In this document: positions 10,629-22,877 of the stretch, one piece after another | Layout of the letters: each line of letters begins with the position of its first letter | How positions within the stretch are numbered: the stretch's first letter is position 1 | Assembly (NCBI GenBank): GCA_026075535.2 | Contig: AP026538.1 | Location: 2,480,001-2,544,000, forward strand | From: Tricholoma matsutake | Taxonomy: Eukaryota; Basidiomycota; Agaricomycetes; Agaricales; Tricholomataceae | Direction of reading: 5' to 3' | Length of the DNA: 64,000 nucleotides | The notes under the pieces: generated by a model | Told to the model about the DNA's origin: nothing | The model's database searches: none | The model's input: only the letters and a program-made list of their open reading frames with translations | Made by a program: the position numbers and the translations under genes

Positions 10629-11643
10629 TGATAGGTCCACCTAGCACTATAAGGTCTGTAACCACTCACAGCAGTTCCGCATCAATCTCTCATGACACTC
10701 GGAACCCATTGAACGCCTTCGAGCCTCGCGAAACGCTCCCGAACAGGCTTTGAGCGGCCTCGCGCTACCTCAATCCCCCTCAATCCCCCTCGAATGATAT
10801 AGGAACACTTCGAATGCACTCAGCTGCCATCATCATGGCCTCTGGCACTCTTACTACATGCAGACGAGTCATAGCAAGGTTGACCAAGCTATTTGGCCAC
10901 CAACTGAGCACGTGCAAGACAACTAAGGACATGATGAGGCAAATTTCAAATGTTTAGATGGTTTGTAATGACATAGGACGAGTACATTTCGCACATATCA
11001 GGACTCCAGAGATTTAATTCTTATCTTTTATTGTTTTACTCAGTGATAGAGGTTTATCTTTTATCCTAGACTTCACCTCATGTAGGCCTCATGTTCTCCT
11101 TCCCCTTTTTGGTAGTACCTCTTCAGAACTTATTTAAACTTGTAATAGTTACTCACTTAAAAAAGAAGGAAGAAAGAGATTGTCTTACTTCACTATAGTC
11201 TGATTTAAGAGTTCAGCTCTTGAGTCCAAGCCTCTCGTCTAGCCCGAAGTTCTGCGAATCATTGCGAACTTCCTCGAAACTTTGTATTAGCCCTTGAACC
11301 CTTCGTCCGTCGTATATTGTTATCGCCCCTCATCACTATCATAGCCGCCCCACTCACATATTCCTTCTACACACTTCATAAAACCATCTATACCATTCCC
11401 AATTACCTCGAACGTCTCCTCTAACCCTCAAACCTTATTGATCTCCCTCGAACTTACATCGAGAGATCTTGCGCCCCTTTGAACGTTATCGAAACCCTTC
11501 ATACCCACTTGGACGTCTTATGCCTCCATCGGGTTGGATTCGGTGACTTTTAGTACCACCTCGCACCCTTCCTCTAACTCGTGTTATACCATCCAAGGCC
11601 ATTTTAGTAGGTTTTGTTTGGGGTTTCCGGGTCAAGCATATCA
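10629..11643 (+). repeat. Element C 5' LTR, 1015 bp
   Basis: Starts TGATAGGTCCACC, ends GTCAAGCATATCA. Paired with 19412-20423. Confidence 0.9.
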
Positions 11644-11646
11644 TTT

Positions 11647-11664
11647 TGGAGCCCACCACGAGGG
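11647..11664 (+). other. Primer-binding site of element C
   Basis: TGGAGCCCACCACGAGGG lies 3 nt after the 5' LTR. The TGG start complements a tRNA CCA end. Which tRNA is unknown. Confidence 0.6.
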
Positions 11665-11975
11665 GTTTCTAAATCATTTCATCACCTAATCCATCTCAAA
11701 TCTCCCGGCTTAGGCCAACACAAGCTAGAAACCTACAGATCGACACTTGTCACGCCTTCGAATCTCTCAAACAATTGGGAGATATTCTTATACCTGTTTC
11801 CAAAGCAGAATCGACTCATCATTGGCTATTCCCTTCACCAATATCATCACCCTCAACATCATCTTCTACTTCTTCATCTTTGTCATCCACATCTTCATTC
11901 ATCCTTCCAACCACTTCGACTCCTCTACCATCATTCACACAAGTTTTAACTCCCACTCCTAGAAACATCGCATTC

Positions 11976-14124
11976 ATGACTACGCAAGCAACAATGCCAG
12001 CTCGTGGTCATTCCACAGCTCCGAAATTCGACCCTACCCAGCTGCGAGAACTTCGCAGATACTTTAACGAACTCGAATTGCTTTTCTCTGCATGCAATGT
12101 CACAAACTCGGAGGATATGAAGAAGCACGCCTGTCGCTACCTCAATATCGACACTTCTGAACTCTGGGAATCGATTCCAGAATACGATGCTGGCATTTCG
12201 TTCCAGCACTTTCACATTGCAATTCACAAGCTTTACCCCAGTTCAGAAGACGATCACAAGTGGTCTATCTCTGATATGGACAAGTTAGTCGGCGAGCAAC
12301 TACACATCGGCATCTTCAACGCGAATGATCTCAGATTGTATTTCCGAGCCTTTTATGACATTACGAAATTCCTGTCAACTAAAAACAGAATCTCAGAAGC
12401 AGAGCAAAGCAGAGCATTCATTCGAGGATTCCAACCTGGATTGTGGACACGCATTGCTCGACGACTCGAGCTTAAGTATCCTGACCATTACCCAGATGAC
12501 CCCTACCCACCACGAAGCTGCAAAGTTTGTCTTAGCTGGATCGAACTCCTCGGACACCTCTTCACTACTCAGCTTGAACTTGGCAACCTCGTCATTGGCA
12601 GCGACCACCTCGACATCAGCACTTCAGATCAAATCGGAAGACCTTTCGGCTATCTTCGAAAAGTTTGCAACTACTCTCATCACGGCTCTAGCAGGTTCAA
12701 AAATGTCTAACCCACCTCGTGCTAACAATAGCCTTTGATCTGAACAAATCGAAGCTCTGGTTTGCATCTTTTGCGGTCTCGCCGGACATTTTATTAGCAA
12801 CTGTTTGGTTTGCCAGTCCTATATTAATGAAGGAAAGTGTAAGAAGAACACTGAAGGAAAGGTAGTTCTCCCTAACGGTCAATTCACTCCTCATAACATC
12901 CCTGGCCGCTACATCAAGGAACATGTCAATGAGTGGCTTTGACAAAACCCACAGGTCACCATCACTCCTTCCCTCATGTATAACATCATGTCTTCAATAT
13001 CATTGACACCACTACCTAGAGGTATATATCAGGTATCGGAAGTACCTAACACAGCGGATGATCGCATCGCGAAGCTTGAGGAAGAACTATTCGCCTTACG
13101 AAGTGGTAGACTGTATGCTCGAACTGATCGTAACATGCCTGCAGCACAACCCCGTCCTTCGAACCCGGTCCCACCTACTCCAGTCCAGCCAACAACTGCC
13201 CCATGTGCTCCGGTACCTTCCACTTCGTCTACGGCAACCAATCCTCCAACATCGACCTCAGCATCGGCTACCGAATCCAGTCCAACCTCGCCACCTATCA
13301 TTCACCCATACACCGCCGCTAAAGAGAACTCGTACCTCCTGCCTCATGAATGAAACTTCGCATCGACTGGTAAAGGTAAAGGTAAAGAAGGCCCATCGCA
13401 CCATATCCAAGCTCCAATTCACAAGGACAAGATCGTGGAAGACATTTTCACTCGTTCGATGAAGACTCCTATTATCATGCTAACATCCGAAGAATTACTC
13501 TTGGTAGCGCTGGAGGTTTGAACTAAATGGAAAGAACAGGTCACAACATGACGCATTCAGCAAACCGATAACATGATGAACATCCTCGACGATGATGTCT
13601 ACATACTCAATGATCCTTACGAGACTTATATTAACAGTCTGTGCCCCGGTGACATTCCGGAACCTTTCATCGTCGCAAAGGAATCTCATGCAATTAGATC
13701 AGTCATTATAAATGTCAATGGTAGAAACCCAGTCGAGAGTGTCATCGACCCAGGTTCCTTGATCATCGCAATGTCGGAAGAGGTTTGTCACGAACTCGGT
13801 CTTGCCTATGACCCTTCAATCCGCATTCCTCTACAATCAGCAAACGGCGGTATCGATGAAAGTCTTGGTTTAGCGCGCAATGTTCCTTGTGAAGTCGGTA
13901 CCATCACGCTATACATGCAAATTCATATTATTCGCGACCCAGCATACAACATTTTATTCGGATGCCCTTTCGAAGTTCTCACTGAGAGTACAGTGAAGAA
14001 CTATCGGAACGAATCGCAGACGATTACCATCCTCGATCCAAACTCGATGCGATCATGTACCATTCCAACGATCCCTCGATCGAATCAATGTCGAAAAGTA
14101 GTTCGAAAGGATTTTCGGAGTTAG
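11976..14124 (+). pseudogene. Element C gag-protease (broken)
   Basis: Gag starts plausibly at ATG 11976 (MTTQATMPARGH) and continues FDPTQLRELRRYFNELELLF through YPDDPYP. A frameshift near 12510 moves to the frame reading HHEAAKFVL, which stays open in register to 14124 apart from TGA at 12736, 12940, 13351, 13519 and 13549. A CCHC knuckle (CIFCGLAGHFISNC, about 12760) follows. Then come a short coiled-coil (DDRIAKLEEELFALRSG), a Pro/Ser/Thr-rich linker, and the protease region NVNGRNPVESVIDPGS (about 13710-13770), with AYNILFGCPF. The catalytic D-S/T-G is D-P-G here. The gene lies directly downstream of the primer-binding site and before RT. It would encode particle and polyprotein-processing functions if intact. 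Confidence 0.8.
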
Positions 14125-14126
14125 AG

Positions 14127-16148
14127 GATCAACTTTCAGAGGCCGATCAGTGCGCTTTCATTATTTCCTACGACCATTCTAATCCTTCTATTACTATCGA
14201 GTACACTGCAGACATTCCCGATATTGACTCCTCGAACACTTCGAACTACTATTCCTTTTCTTCGATCGTTGCGAACTTATATTTAATGGCTAGCAAACAG
14301 TATGCGACATATTTGTTGACCTTGACGGTGACCCCTATGCAATCTTCTTCTATCTATTCCCCTTCCAATATCTCGACATTCGACTCTCTCTATCCGACAC
14401 TTGCCGCTTCAAAGAAGAAGTACAAGCCCGTCACACAGAAGATTCGACCCGTCATTGCTGACCTTCCCGATCGCTTTCGCATCATTCGCAAGATCACTGG
14501 TGATCCACTCAAACATATGCCAAAACTCAATCCTCATCCCCCACCTTTCTCTCCCACCCCTCGATATTCGCTCCAACGCAAGGCCATCATCGACAGGAAT
14601 CATCCAGGTGATTTCCTATGGCCCAAAGAACAAAATCTCATGCATGACTTCATTCGAAACCACGAAACTGGCTTCACGTGGACTGACAACGAATGAGGTA
14701 GCTTCCAACCAGACTTCTTCCCCCCGATCGAATTCCCAGTCATCCCTCACACCCCTTGGGTCAAGCAAAACATCCCAATTCCCCCCAGCATTTACGAAGA
14801 AGTCTGCGATATTATCAAGAAAAAGCTCGAAGCCGGTGTCTACAAACACTTGAACTCTTCGTATCGATCACAATGGTTCGGCATTGTGAAGAAAGATGGC
14901 AAAGTGCTCTGACTCATCCACAGCCTCAAACCTTTGAACAAGGTTACGATCCAGCACTCAGGTGTCGTTCCCATCCCTGAGCACTTAGCAGAGCAGTTCG
15001 GTGGACAATCGTGCGGTGGAATGCTCGACCTCTTCATAGCGTTCGACGAAAGGAAAGTTGCCAAATCTTCTTGCGATCTAACAACATTCCAGACACCCTT
15101 CGGCGCACTTCGCATTGTCACCCTTCTGATGGGTTGGACAAACTCAGTCCCAATCATGCACGATGATGTCATGCATATCCTATGACCTGAAATACCCTAC
15201 ATCATGATCCCCTACATCGACAATGTTCCGATCAAAGGCCCGAAGTCTCGATACCAACTTTGTGGTGGTGCCTACGAGACAATTCCAGAGAATCCCGCAA
15301 TTCGAAGGTTCATCTGGGAGCACTTCGAGAACCTCAACAGGGTGATTCAGCACATGAAGTATTGCAGAGGGACGTTTTCAGGCCCTAAGCTCTTTCTCTG
15401 TGTTCCCAAAATAATTGTTCTAGGTCATTGTTGCAACATCGAAGGTCGTATGGTCAACCCGACATGCATCGAAGCAGTCAGCAATTGGGGACCTTGTCGA
15501 TCGCTCACTGAAGTCAAAGTGTTCTTAGGAACAATCGGAGTTTGTCGTATCTTTATTCGAAACTTTGCTCAACAAGCCACAGCTCTAATCCACCTCACTC
15601 AAAAAGACGTTCCTTTTGAGTTCGGACCGAGCCAAATCGCTGCACAGGAAGACTTGAAGCAAGCCCTTATCACCTCGCCAGCCATTCACACCATCGACTA
15701 TTCATCCAACGCACCAGTCATACTATCGGTCAACACTTTGGACATTGCCATCGGCTTTTTCCTCGCCCAATGCAACCCCAACAATCTTCAAAAGCACTAT
15801 TATAGCCGATTCGGTTCCATTACGCTCAACGACCGTGAATCCCAATTTTCGCAACCAAAGCTCGAACTCTACGGACTTTATCGAGCCCTCGGCGCCCTTC
15901 GACTTTATATTATTGGCATTCGCAATCTTATCATCGAAGTTGACGCGAGGTACATCAAAGGCATGTTATTGAACCCCAATATCGCACCCAGTGCTAGTAT
16001 AAACCGTTGGATTGTTTCGATACTCACCTTTCGCTTCACCCTCATCCATGTCACAGGAACCCATCACAGTCCCGATGGACTCTTGCGATGTCCACCACAA
16101 GCCGAAGACAGCCAGCTCGAAACCAAGAAGACTTCAGAGACTGGATAG
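14127..16148 (+). pseudogene. Element C reverse transcriptase and RNase H (broken)
   Basis: One frame carries FFPPIEFPVIPHTPW, KKKLEAGVYKHLNSSYRS, KPLNKVTIQHSG, FQTPFGALRIVTLLMGWTNS, and the active-site region PYIDNVPIKGP (about 15196-15240). It then has RNase H and connection blocks LTEVKVFLGTIGVCRIFIRN, FGSITLNDRESQFSQPKLEL, and VDARYIKGML. TGA stops occur at 14694, 14910 and 15183. The metal-binding YIDD is YIDN. A frameshift around 16120 separates it from the integrase frame, so the RT stops at a TAG (16146). The order RT-RNase H-integrase defines Ty3/Gypsy. It lacks a recognisable C-terminal chromodomain. Confidence 0.85.
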
Positions 16149-17671
16149 ATCGACTTCACGGCTTTGTACACCAGATAAACCTGATATTGACTCGGCCATT
16201 CTCCTGCCAACAACAACCGACACTTGCCCTCTCCTCTGATATCGCTCAGCAGAACGAAGTTACCTACGAAGGCATCCCGCGAAGTAACAATGCGAAAAAG
16301 GATGACACACAACTACTTTGTGTTCGAAAGTGGTTAGGTGACTTGGTACGACCTCTCGATCTATCAGATGCAGAATATGCTACCTTCATCCGATATTGCA
16401 CTGAATTCTTTATAGATTCAGGCAAACTATGGAGAAAAGACTCCCACGGCGCTCACAAAATTGTCGCCATCCCTGAACGCTGCCTCAAAATCATTTGTGC
16501 AGCTCATGACAACATTGGACACAAGATGGTGTTTGCTACAGAGTCCCTGATCGCTTTGCGATTCTGGTGGCCCAACATGAAGGCTGACATTGCCTGGTAT
16601 ATTCAAACATGCCATCTCTGCCAGGTTTGTCAGATGCGAAACCTTCTAATTCCCCCCATAGTCGCGATGCCAGCTCCTCTATTTGGCAAAGTTTACATCA
16701 ACACTATGCAAATGCCTCCATCAGCTGGATTCAAGTACATCGTCCAAGGCCAATGTTTGCTCTCGACATATCCAGAGTGGCGAAAGCTTCGACACGAGAA
16801 CACGACAACCCTCGGCGACTGGATTTTCGAAGATATCATTTGTCGATGGGGCTCTCTTTACGAGATCGTTAGCGACAATGGAAGCACTTTCATCGCTGTG
16901 ATTGAGTATCTCTCCAAGCACTACCATATTAACCACGTTCGCATTAGTGGTTATAACTCTTGCGCTAATGGACTCGTCGAACGAAGCCACTTTGATGTTT
17001 GCCAATCACTATTCAAAGGCATTGATGGAGACCAAAGCAAATGGTCAAACGGAGCGCACTCAGTCTTTTGGGCAGAACGAGTTACGGTTCATAAACGTAT
17101 GGGTTGCTCCCCTTACTTCGTTATTACAGGATTGCACCCCCTCATTCCCCTCAATATCTCCAAAGCCACCTACTTGCAACCCCCTCCCGCTTCGATCCTC
17201 TCGACTACTGACCTAATCACCAGACGTGCCATCACCCTACAGAAGAGATCCTCAGACCTCGAAGTCCTTCATTCAAAAGTCTTTTCGGCACAGCTTGAAG
17301 CTGCAAAGCGCTTCGAACAAGTTCACCAGCAAACGATTCGTGATTACGACTTCGCGAAAGGTGACCTCATTCTACTTCAAAACACACAGATCGAGAAATC
17401 ACTCAATCGAAAGATGCGTGCATGATACCTAGGCCCACTCATTGTTATCGAATGAAATTATGGTGGTGCTTATATCCTTTGCAAATTAGATGGCTCCATA
17501 CTTCATTGACCCGTCGCCACATTCCGACTCCTTCCCTATCTCACCAGAAAGTTCATCCCTCTTCCCCTGAACTTCCTCGACATTGACTTGAACTGTCTCG
17601 AAGGACTTCAAAAGACTTCAGACATTGACTCCGACATAGACGAACATTTTCCAGATATCGAACCCGACTAG
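16007..17671 (+). pseudogene. Element C integrase (broken)
   Basis: The zinc-binding HHCC region reads HDNIGHKMVFATESLIALRF, WWPNMKADIA, then CHLCQVCQ (about 16500-16640). The DDE core includes IVSDNGSTF and YNSCANGLVERSHF (about 16860-17000), giving the second Asp and catalytic Glu. A C-terminal conserved block reads YLGPLIVIE, NYGGAYILCKLDGSILH and FRLLPYLTRKF. TGA codons at 17423, 17453 and 17507 fall where relatives have Arg. The frame ends at TAG 17669-17671. About 260 bp separate it from the end of the convergent antisense gene. Confidence 0.85.
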
Positions 17672-17934
17672 CTATTCTTTTCCTTTATCTCGAACATTGA
17701 ACTTATAACTTTGTTCTCAATTAGTGTACATTACAAGTCGCGATATCACCATATAGCGTGGTCGTGCAAACTCAAAAGGGTTTTTCGGCCATGATGATTT
17801 ACTGAGCCTTTCCCTTATTATCGTATTTCGTTTCTTTCCTCTTTCTTATTGTTTTCTTTTGATTATTTATGAAACTTTATTTAAAAAGATAGAATACAAA
17901 ACAAAGTCCACAAAAACACAAAAAAAAAACCGTC

Positions 17935-19265
17935 CTACTCAGCCAGCAACCCTTCCAACCCCTCCATCTCATCTAACAACATCTCCAAATCAACTCGCCT
18001 CTCTGCCAATCTTGCCGCAATGCGTCAACGACGCATTGCTACCCCTTTGTCCATCACCTTGCTATCCTCCACCTCTCAAACCTCCTTCGCCTTCACCTTT
18101 CCCTTCGACTTCTTTCCCTTTGCCTTATCCCCTGACGGCATTGAAGGCCCCGCGATGTTTTCAATGGGCTCAATCGCCCTCACCGCATGAATTCAAATGA
18201 CTAAAATGATCGATTAGAGAGCTCGAAACACATCGAATGACACTTGTACCTGGTTTTGGGCGTGAAGTCTCCTTCGCAGCTGTCGCTCGTGTTGCTACCA
18301 CTGTCATCGCTTCCTCAGCCTTTCAACCCCCGCATTTCGGCACATCCTCCTTGTGCACCCCTCGTCTCGAGACCCCCTCCCAGTAGCAGCCTTGGACTGC
18401 TTGCGTGCACTTGACGCACTTTGGTGCCCCCTTCTTGATGATACATGGAGGTTGCGACTGCATCTTGGCACAATGATTGCACTACGAAAAAGTTGATTAG
18501 CAAACCGGAAAGGACAAGACAGAACTCGATGACTTACCGGGCCCTCGAACTCGAGCAGTCCACTCTTGGCGAACTTCGCGCGCTTTGCATTCACCTCCTC
18601 TATCTCCAGCTCCACCTCGCCGTCTTCCACATCTCCCACCTTTTGCTTCCTCAGCTCTACCAACTCCCCCTGTCCAACTTCACCCTCGTTATCATCAGTG
18701 ATTTCCGCTACCTTGATCGCCTTTGCCTCTGCCTCGACCTCTGCGTTCTGCTCCTGCAATGCCTCCTTCGAAAGCGTCTTTGCACGGAAACTCTTGAGAA
18801 GCGCTCATCGTGCCTCGACGAGAGCGGCCCTGCGCTCTTGCATTCTCTCTGCCTTCCGCTCCGCCGCCACCCATCTCACTGTCTCCTCGTCTTCCCGTCG
18901 ACGCCTATCCATTGCCTCTTGTTCCTCCAGCTCGATTTCCTCCTTCAGATCCGAAAACAACAAGTCTCCACCCCACGAAACCCATTCCCGATGCACCATC
19001 GACTTAAATAGTTCAAGCGCCTCGTCGATGACCTTTTGGATGGCTGGTTCGCGTTCTTTGCCAAGATCATCTGCCAACTCGTCATATTCAGCCTGCATGA
19101 GACGTTTCAGTGGATCAAACCAAAAGGAAAGAGATGAAAACGTACCATCTTCTCGCAAAAACCCTTACCCCACACTTCGAAATCAATGTCTTCTGCCACA
19201 CCGCATTCGGGCATGGACTTGGCGTACTCGAGGACCTCGGCGTTCAGTTGAGCTAAGAGAGACAT
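17935..19265 (-). pseudogene. Antisense four-exon gene inside element C: coiled-coil protein with GAL4-like Cys cluster
   Basis: Exons on the minus strand are 19265-19146, 19092-18538, 18481-18250 and 18200-17935, with introns of 53, 56 and 48 nt showing GTACG/GTAAG/GTACA starts, branch-like CTAATC, and CAG/TAG ends. Joined, the frame is 391 codons including the stop, interrupted only by five TGA codons. The protein begins MSLLAQLNAEVLEYAKSM and has a long charged helical region (EEEIELEEQEAM-type, about residues 80-215). It then has a cluster C-x2-C-x8-C-x8-C-x2-C-x6-C (exon 3), a Lys/Gly-rich stretch and a final Leu-rich helix. The cluster resembles fungal Zn2Cys6 domains but with different spacing. 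The gene converges on pol and lies before the 3' LTR. A DNA- or RNA-binding role is inference only. Confidence 0.7.
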
Positions 19266-19401
19266 ACTGAAGATTTGAGGTAGGGAGAACGATTGAGAGA
19301 GGAAGGAAATAACTGGTTCGATGTTTGTTTATTGTTGTCAACACGACCTCGTGATGTCACGTGTTTCAGATCGGCTGACTGGGACAGTCAGTATTTTACT
19401 T

Positions 19402-19410
19402 AGGGGGAGG
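19402..19410 (+). other. Polypurine tract of element C
   Basis: AGGGGGAGG one base before the 3' LTR, the expected site for plus-strand priming. Confidence 0.75.
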
Positions 19411-19411
19411 T

Positions 19412-20423
19412 TGATAGGTCCACCTAGCGCTATAAGGTCTGTAACCACTCACAGCAGTTCCGCATCAATCTCTCATGACACTCGGAACCCATTGAACGCC
19501 TTCGAGCCTTGCAAAACGCTCCCGAACAGGCTTTGAGTGGCCTTGTGCTACCTTGATCCCCCTTGATCCCCCTCAAACGATATAGGAACACTTCGAATGC
19601 GCTCGGCCGCTGTCATCATGGCCTCTGGCACTCTTACTACATGCCGACGAGTCATAGCAAGGTTGACCAAGCTATTCGGCCACCGACTGAGCATGCAGGA
19701 GACAACTAAGGACACGATGAGGCGAATTTCAAATGTTTAGATGGTTTGTAATGACATAGGACGAGTACATTTCGCACATATCAGGACTCCGGAGATTTAA
19801 TTCTTATCTTTTATTGTTTTACTCAGTGATAGAGGTTTATCTTTTATCCTAGACTTCACCTCATGTAGGCCTCATGTTCTCCTTCCCCTTTTTGGTAGTA
19901 CCTCTTCAGAACTTATTTAAACTTGTAATAGTTACTCACTTAAAAAAGGAAGAAAGAGATCGTCTTACTTCACTATAGTCTGATTTAAGAGTTCAGCTCT
20001 TGAGTCCAAGCCTCTCGTCTAGCCTGAAGTTCTGCGAATCATTGCGAACTTCCTCGAAACTTTGTATTAGCCCTTGAACCCTTCGTCCGTCGTATATTGC
20101 TATCGCCCCTCATCACTATCATTGCCGCCCTACTCACATATTCCTTCTACACACTTTGTAAAACCATCTATACCATTCCCAATTACCTCGAACGTCTCCT
20201 CTAACCCTTGAACCTTATCGATCTCCCTCGAACTTACATCGAGAGATCTTGCGCCCCTTTGAACATTATCAAAACCCTTCGTACCCACTCAGACATCTTA
20301 TGCCTCCATCGGGTTGGATTTGGTGACTTTTAGTACCACCTCGCACCCTTCCTCTAACTCATGTTATACCATCCAAGGCCATTTTAGTAGGTTTTGTTTG
20401 GGGTTTCTGGGTCGAGCATATCA
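19412..20423 (+). repeat. Element C 3' LTR, 1012 bp
   Basis: Starts TGATAGGTCCACC, ends GTCGAGCATATCA. Compared with the 5' LTR, differences such as CTCGCG/CTTGCA and GCGG/GTGG are CpG transitions. Confidence 0.9.
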
Positions 20424-20844
20424 ATGACAACAACAAACAAGGAGCAGCAGCAAACAATGAGAAAAGGTCCAAGAGACGTCCATTGACATCTCTTGGGCTG
20501 CAAGTCACCACCATTGCGAGCCCCTGCTCACAAGGTGGATCGCTGGTGCTCAATGATGAACCAGCAACGATGGGAGGGGAGGGACAACAACAACAAAAGC
20601 AGACAACGATGATAACAGGGGACAGTGATGGCGGCAGGGACGACAACAGGGGATGATGACAATGAGGGGGGAGGAGACGAGAAGGGGGGAGAATGACCAC
20701 AACAATGGGATGACAATGGAGATGAGAGGGGGGGACAATGATGACAGAACACACCACCTGCCCCCAGCCTCACGAGCAACTGCTCGTGGGGTGGACCACA
20801 GGTGGAATGACGATGAGGCTCACCAAGCACCCCAGAAATGAAAA

Positions 20845-20962
20845 GGGGGGAACAACAACAGGAGGGGGAACAACAACAGGAGGGGGAACAACAACAGGAG
20901 GGGGAACAACAACAGGAGGGGGAATAACAACAGGAGGGGGAACAACGACAAAAAGGGGAGGG
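20845..20962. repeat. 18-bp minisatellite AACAACAACAGGAGGGGG
   Basis: About six tandem copies, followed by irregular GGGGAACAACAAAGGG sequence to about 21030. The repeat explains the GGGTTT-like open frames there. Confidence 0.9.
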
Positions 20963-21117
20963 GGGAACAACAAAGGGAAACAACAAAGGGGAGAGGGGAA
21001 TGACAATGGAGGAATGATGATGAGGGGGGGACTTTTTGTATTTTTTGTCCTTTGATATCTATAGTTATATTTTTAATTAAACTATTCATAAAAGATACCC
21101 CAAAGAAATTAGTAGTT

Positions 21118-22620
21118 TGGATATCTGTGAAGGTCTGTAATGAGGTCAGTAAGGTTTTGTAATGAGGTCAATAAAGTTTTGTAATGAGGCCAATAAAGTT
21201 TTGTAATGAGGTCAATAAAGTTTTGTAATGAGGTCAGTAAAGTTTTGTAATGAGGTCAACAACATTTTGTAGTGAGGTCAGCAAAAGTTTGTAATGAGTT
21301 CAGTGAAATTTTGTAATGAGGTCAGTAAAAGTTGGTAATGAAGTCAACAAATTTTTGTAATGAGGTCAGCAAAAGTTTGTAATGAGATCAGTGAAATTTT
21401 GTAATGAGGTCAGTAAAAGTTTGTAATGGTATGATGTTAGTAACAGTTTGTAATCAAGTCAGTAAAAGTATGTAAATAAGGTCAGTCAATGTGTGAAATG
21501 AGGTCAGTAAAAGTTTATAATCAAGTTGGCAAAGCTTGTAAACCAGTCAGTACAACTTTCCAGTGACTTCGTGCACAAAAATTAGGGACGCGATATAGTG
21601 GACACCTACTTTCATGCCTCACAGTATCTGCACAAAACACAACCAAACAACTCACACTGCCAACTGTATGAGACATACTAACAGTGCATTCATTCACACA
21701 CATCATTTTTGTAAGTCTTGCATCATTAAATGCATAAACAACAAATTAATGTTTATATTCACAGGTTAATACTGTGGCATTTGGTAAGCTTAAATGTGAA
21801 ATCAACCTGATGACTTATTGCAAGTTAAGTAATGACTTTTGTAAGTCATTTTTTAGTCAACATATTTATAGTACTAAGTCAATCATTAGAAGCACGTTAC
21901 TGACTTCAATATGAACCACTACAAACTTGTTCACTGCTTTGTTACAAACCTTTATTGACCTTGGCATAAACTATTACAAAAATGTTATTGACTTTAATAC
22001 AAGCCATTACAAATTTGTTTACTGACTTTGTTACACTTGGTGTAAACTATTACAAACATGTTATTGACTTCAATACAAACAAACTATTACAGACTTCTTT
22101 ACTGACTTTGTTACAAACCTTTACTGACCTTGGTATAAACTATTACAAAAATGTTGTTGACTTCAATACAAACCATTACAAATATGTTTACTGACTTTGT
22201 TACAAACCTTTACCGACCTTGGTATAAACTATTACAAACATGTTATTGACTTCAATACAAACCATTACAAACTTGTTTACTGACTTTGTTACAAACCTTT
22301 ACTGACCTTATAAACTATTACAAAAATGTTGTTGACTTCAATACAAACCATTACAAATATGTTATTAACTTCAATACAAACCATTACAGACTTGTTTACT
22401 GACTTTGGTATAAACTATTACAAAATGTTGTTGACTTCAAAACAAACCATTACTGATCTTGGTACAAACCATTACAAATATGTTATTAACTTCAATACAA
22501 ACAAACCATTACAAACTTGTTTACTGACTTTGTTACAAACCTTTACTGATCTTGGTATAAACTATTACAAACATGTTTACTGACTTTGTTGCAAAGCTTT
22601 ACTGACCTTGCTTTAGTGCT
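21118..22620. repeat. Inverted minisatellite arrays H2 with shared core
   Basis: Left array 21130-21530: about 17 copies of TTTGTAATGAGGTCAGTAAA. Right array 21890-22610: about 25 units with the complementary sense (TTTACTGACTTTGTTACAAAC, with TTGACTTCAATACAAACCAT). The core 21555-21800 matches H1, including GATATAGTGGACACCTAC and the GTAAGTC...TTCACAG intron-like segment. The two arrays are therefore inverted repeats around a unique centre. Confidence 0.8.
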
Positions 22621-22877
22621 TATTATGGTGTTAGTCTAGTTCGTATGAGTAATAATCAGCCTTGCAACTTGGACTACATCTGGACAATCATTCAGAAATG
22701 TAAATTTTCATTATGAAGTTGATTTGAATGTAGTTTGCTTGAAGTCTTAGCAGAGTCTGAGTGGAGTCTGAGTGAAGTCCGAGCAGAGTCCTAGGACTGT
22801 CCAAGCAGTCCTAGTCTGAGTGGAGTCCAAGTGGAGTCCGCTCAGACTAGGGGGGGGGAGTGTAAAGTACTGGGATC

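Larger units (their letters stand above)
10629..20423 (+). mobile_element. Ty3/Gypsy element C with antisense gene, 9.8 kb
   Basis: Two LTRs (10629-11643 and 19412-20423) bound an internal region with a primer-binding site, gag, protease, RT, RNase H and integrase on the plus strand, an antisense four-exon gene, and a polypurine tract. The LTRs differ mostly at CpG-derived positions. Flanking bases (TGCAT left, ATGAC right) do not match, and the right flank is not the LTR that the left flank belongs to. A recombination or rearrangement has therefore replaced one side. Eleven sense-strand in-frame stops, all TGA, plus frameshifts near 12510 and 16120, make it non-autonomous. Confidence 0.9.
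20424..22877. mobile_element. Composite element E2, inverted and truncated
   Basis: Carries the same modules as E4 in opposite orientation: a hairpin (20467-20498), GAGCCCCTGCTC and GAGCAACTGCTCG units (20745-20830), and an 18-bp minisatellite. It then has the H-type array, GAGTCC subterminal repeats (22750-22850) and a terminal GGGGGGGGGAGTGTAAAG followed by TACTG, which is the reverse complement of the E4 left end (CAGTACTTTACAC). The other end is cut off by the LTR of element C. Confidence 0.6.

Noticed and set aside
10629..20423. A 5-bp target duplication for element C
   Set aside because: Flanks TGCAT and ATGAC do not match at any plausible length; the right flank is unrelated to the interrupted A LTR.
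20770..21089. Poly-VVPPP and GGGTTT proteins
   Set aside because: Translation of the 18-bp AACAACAACAGGAGGGGG repeat in any frame.
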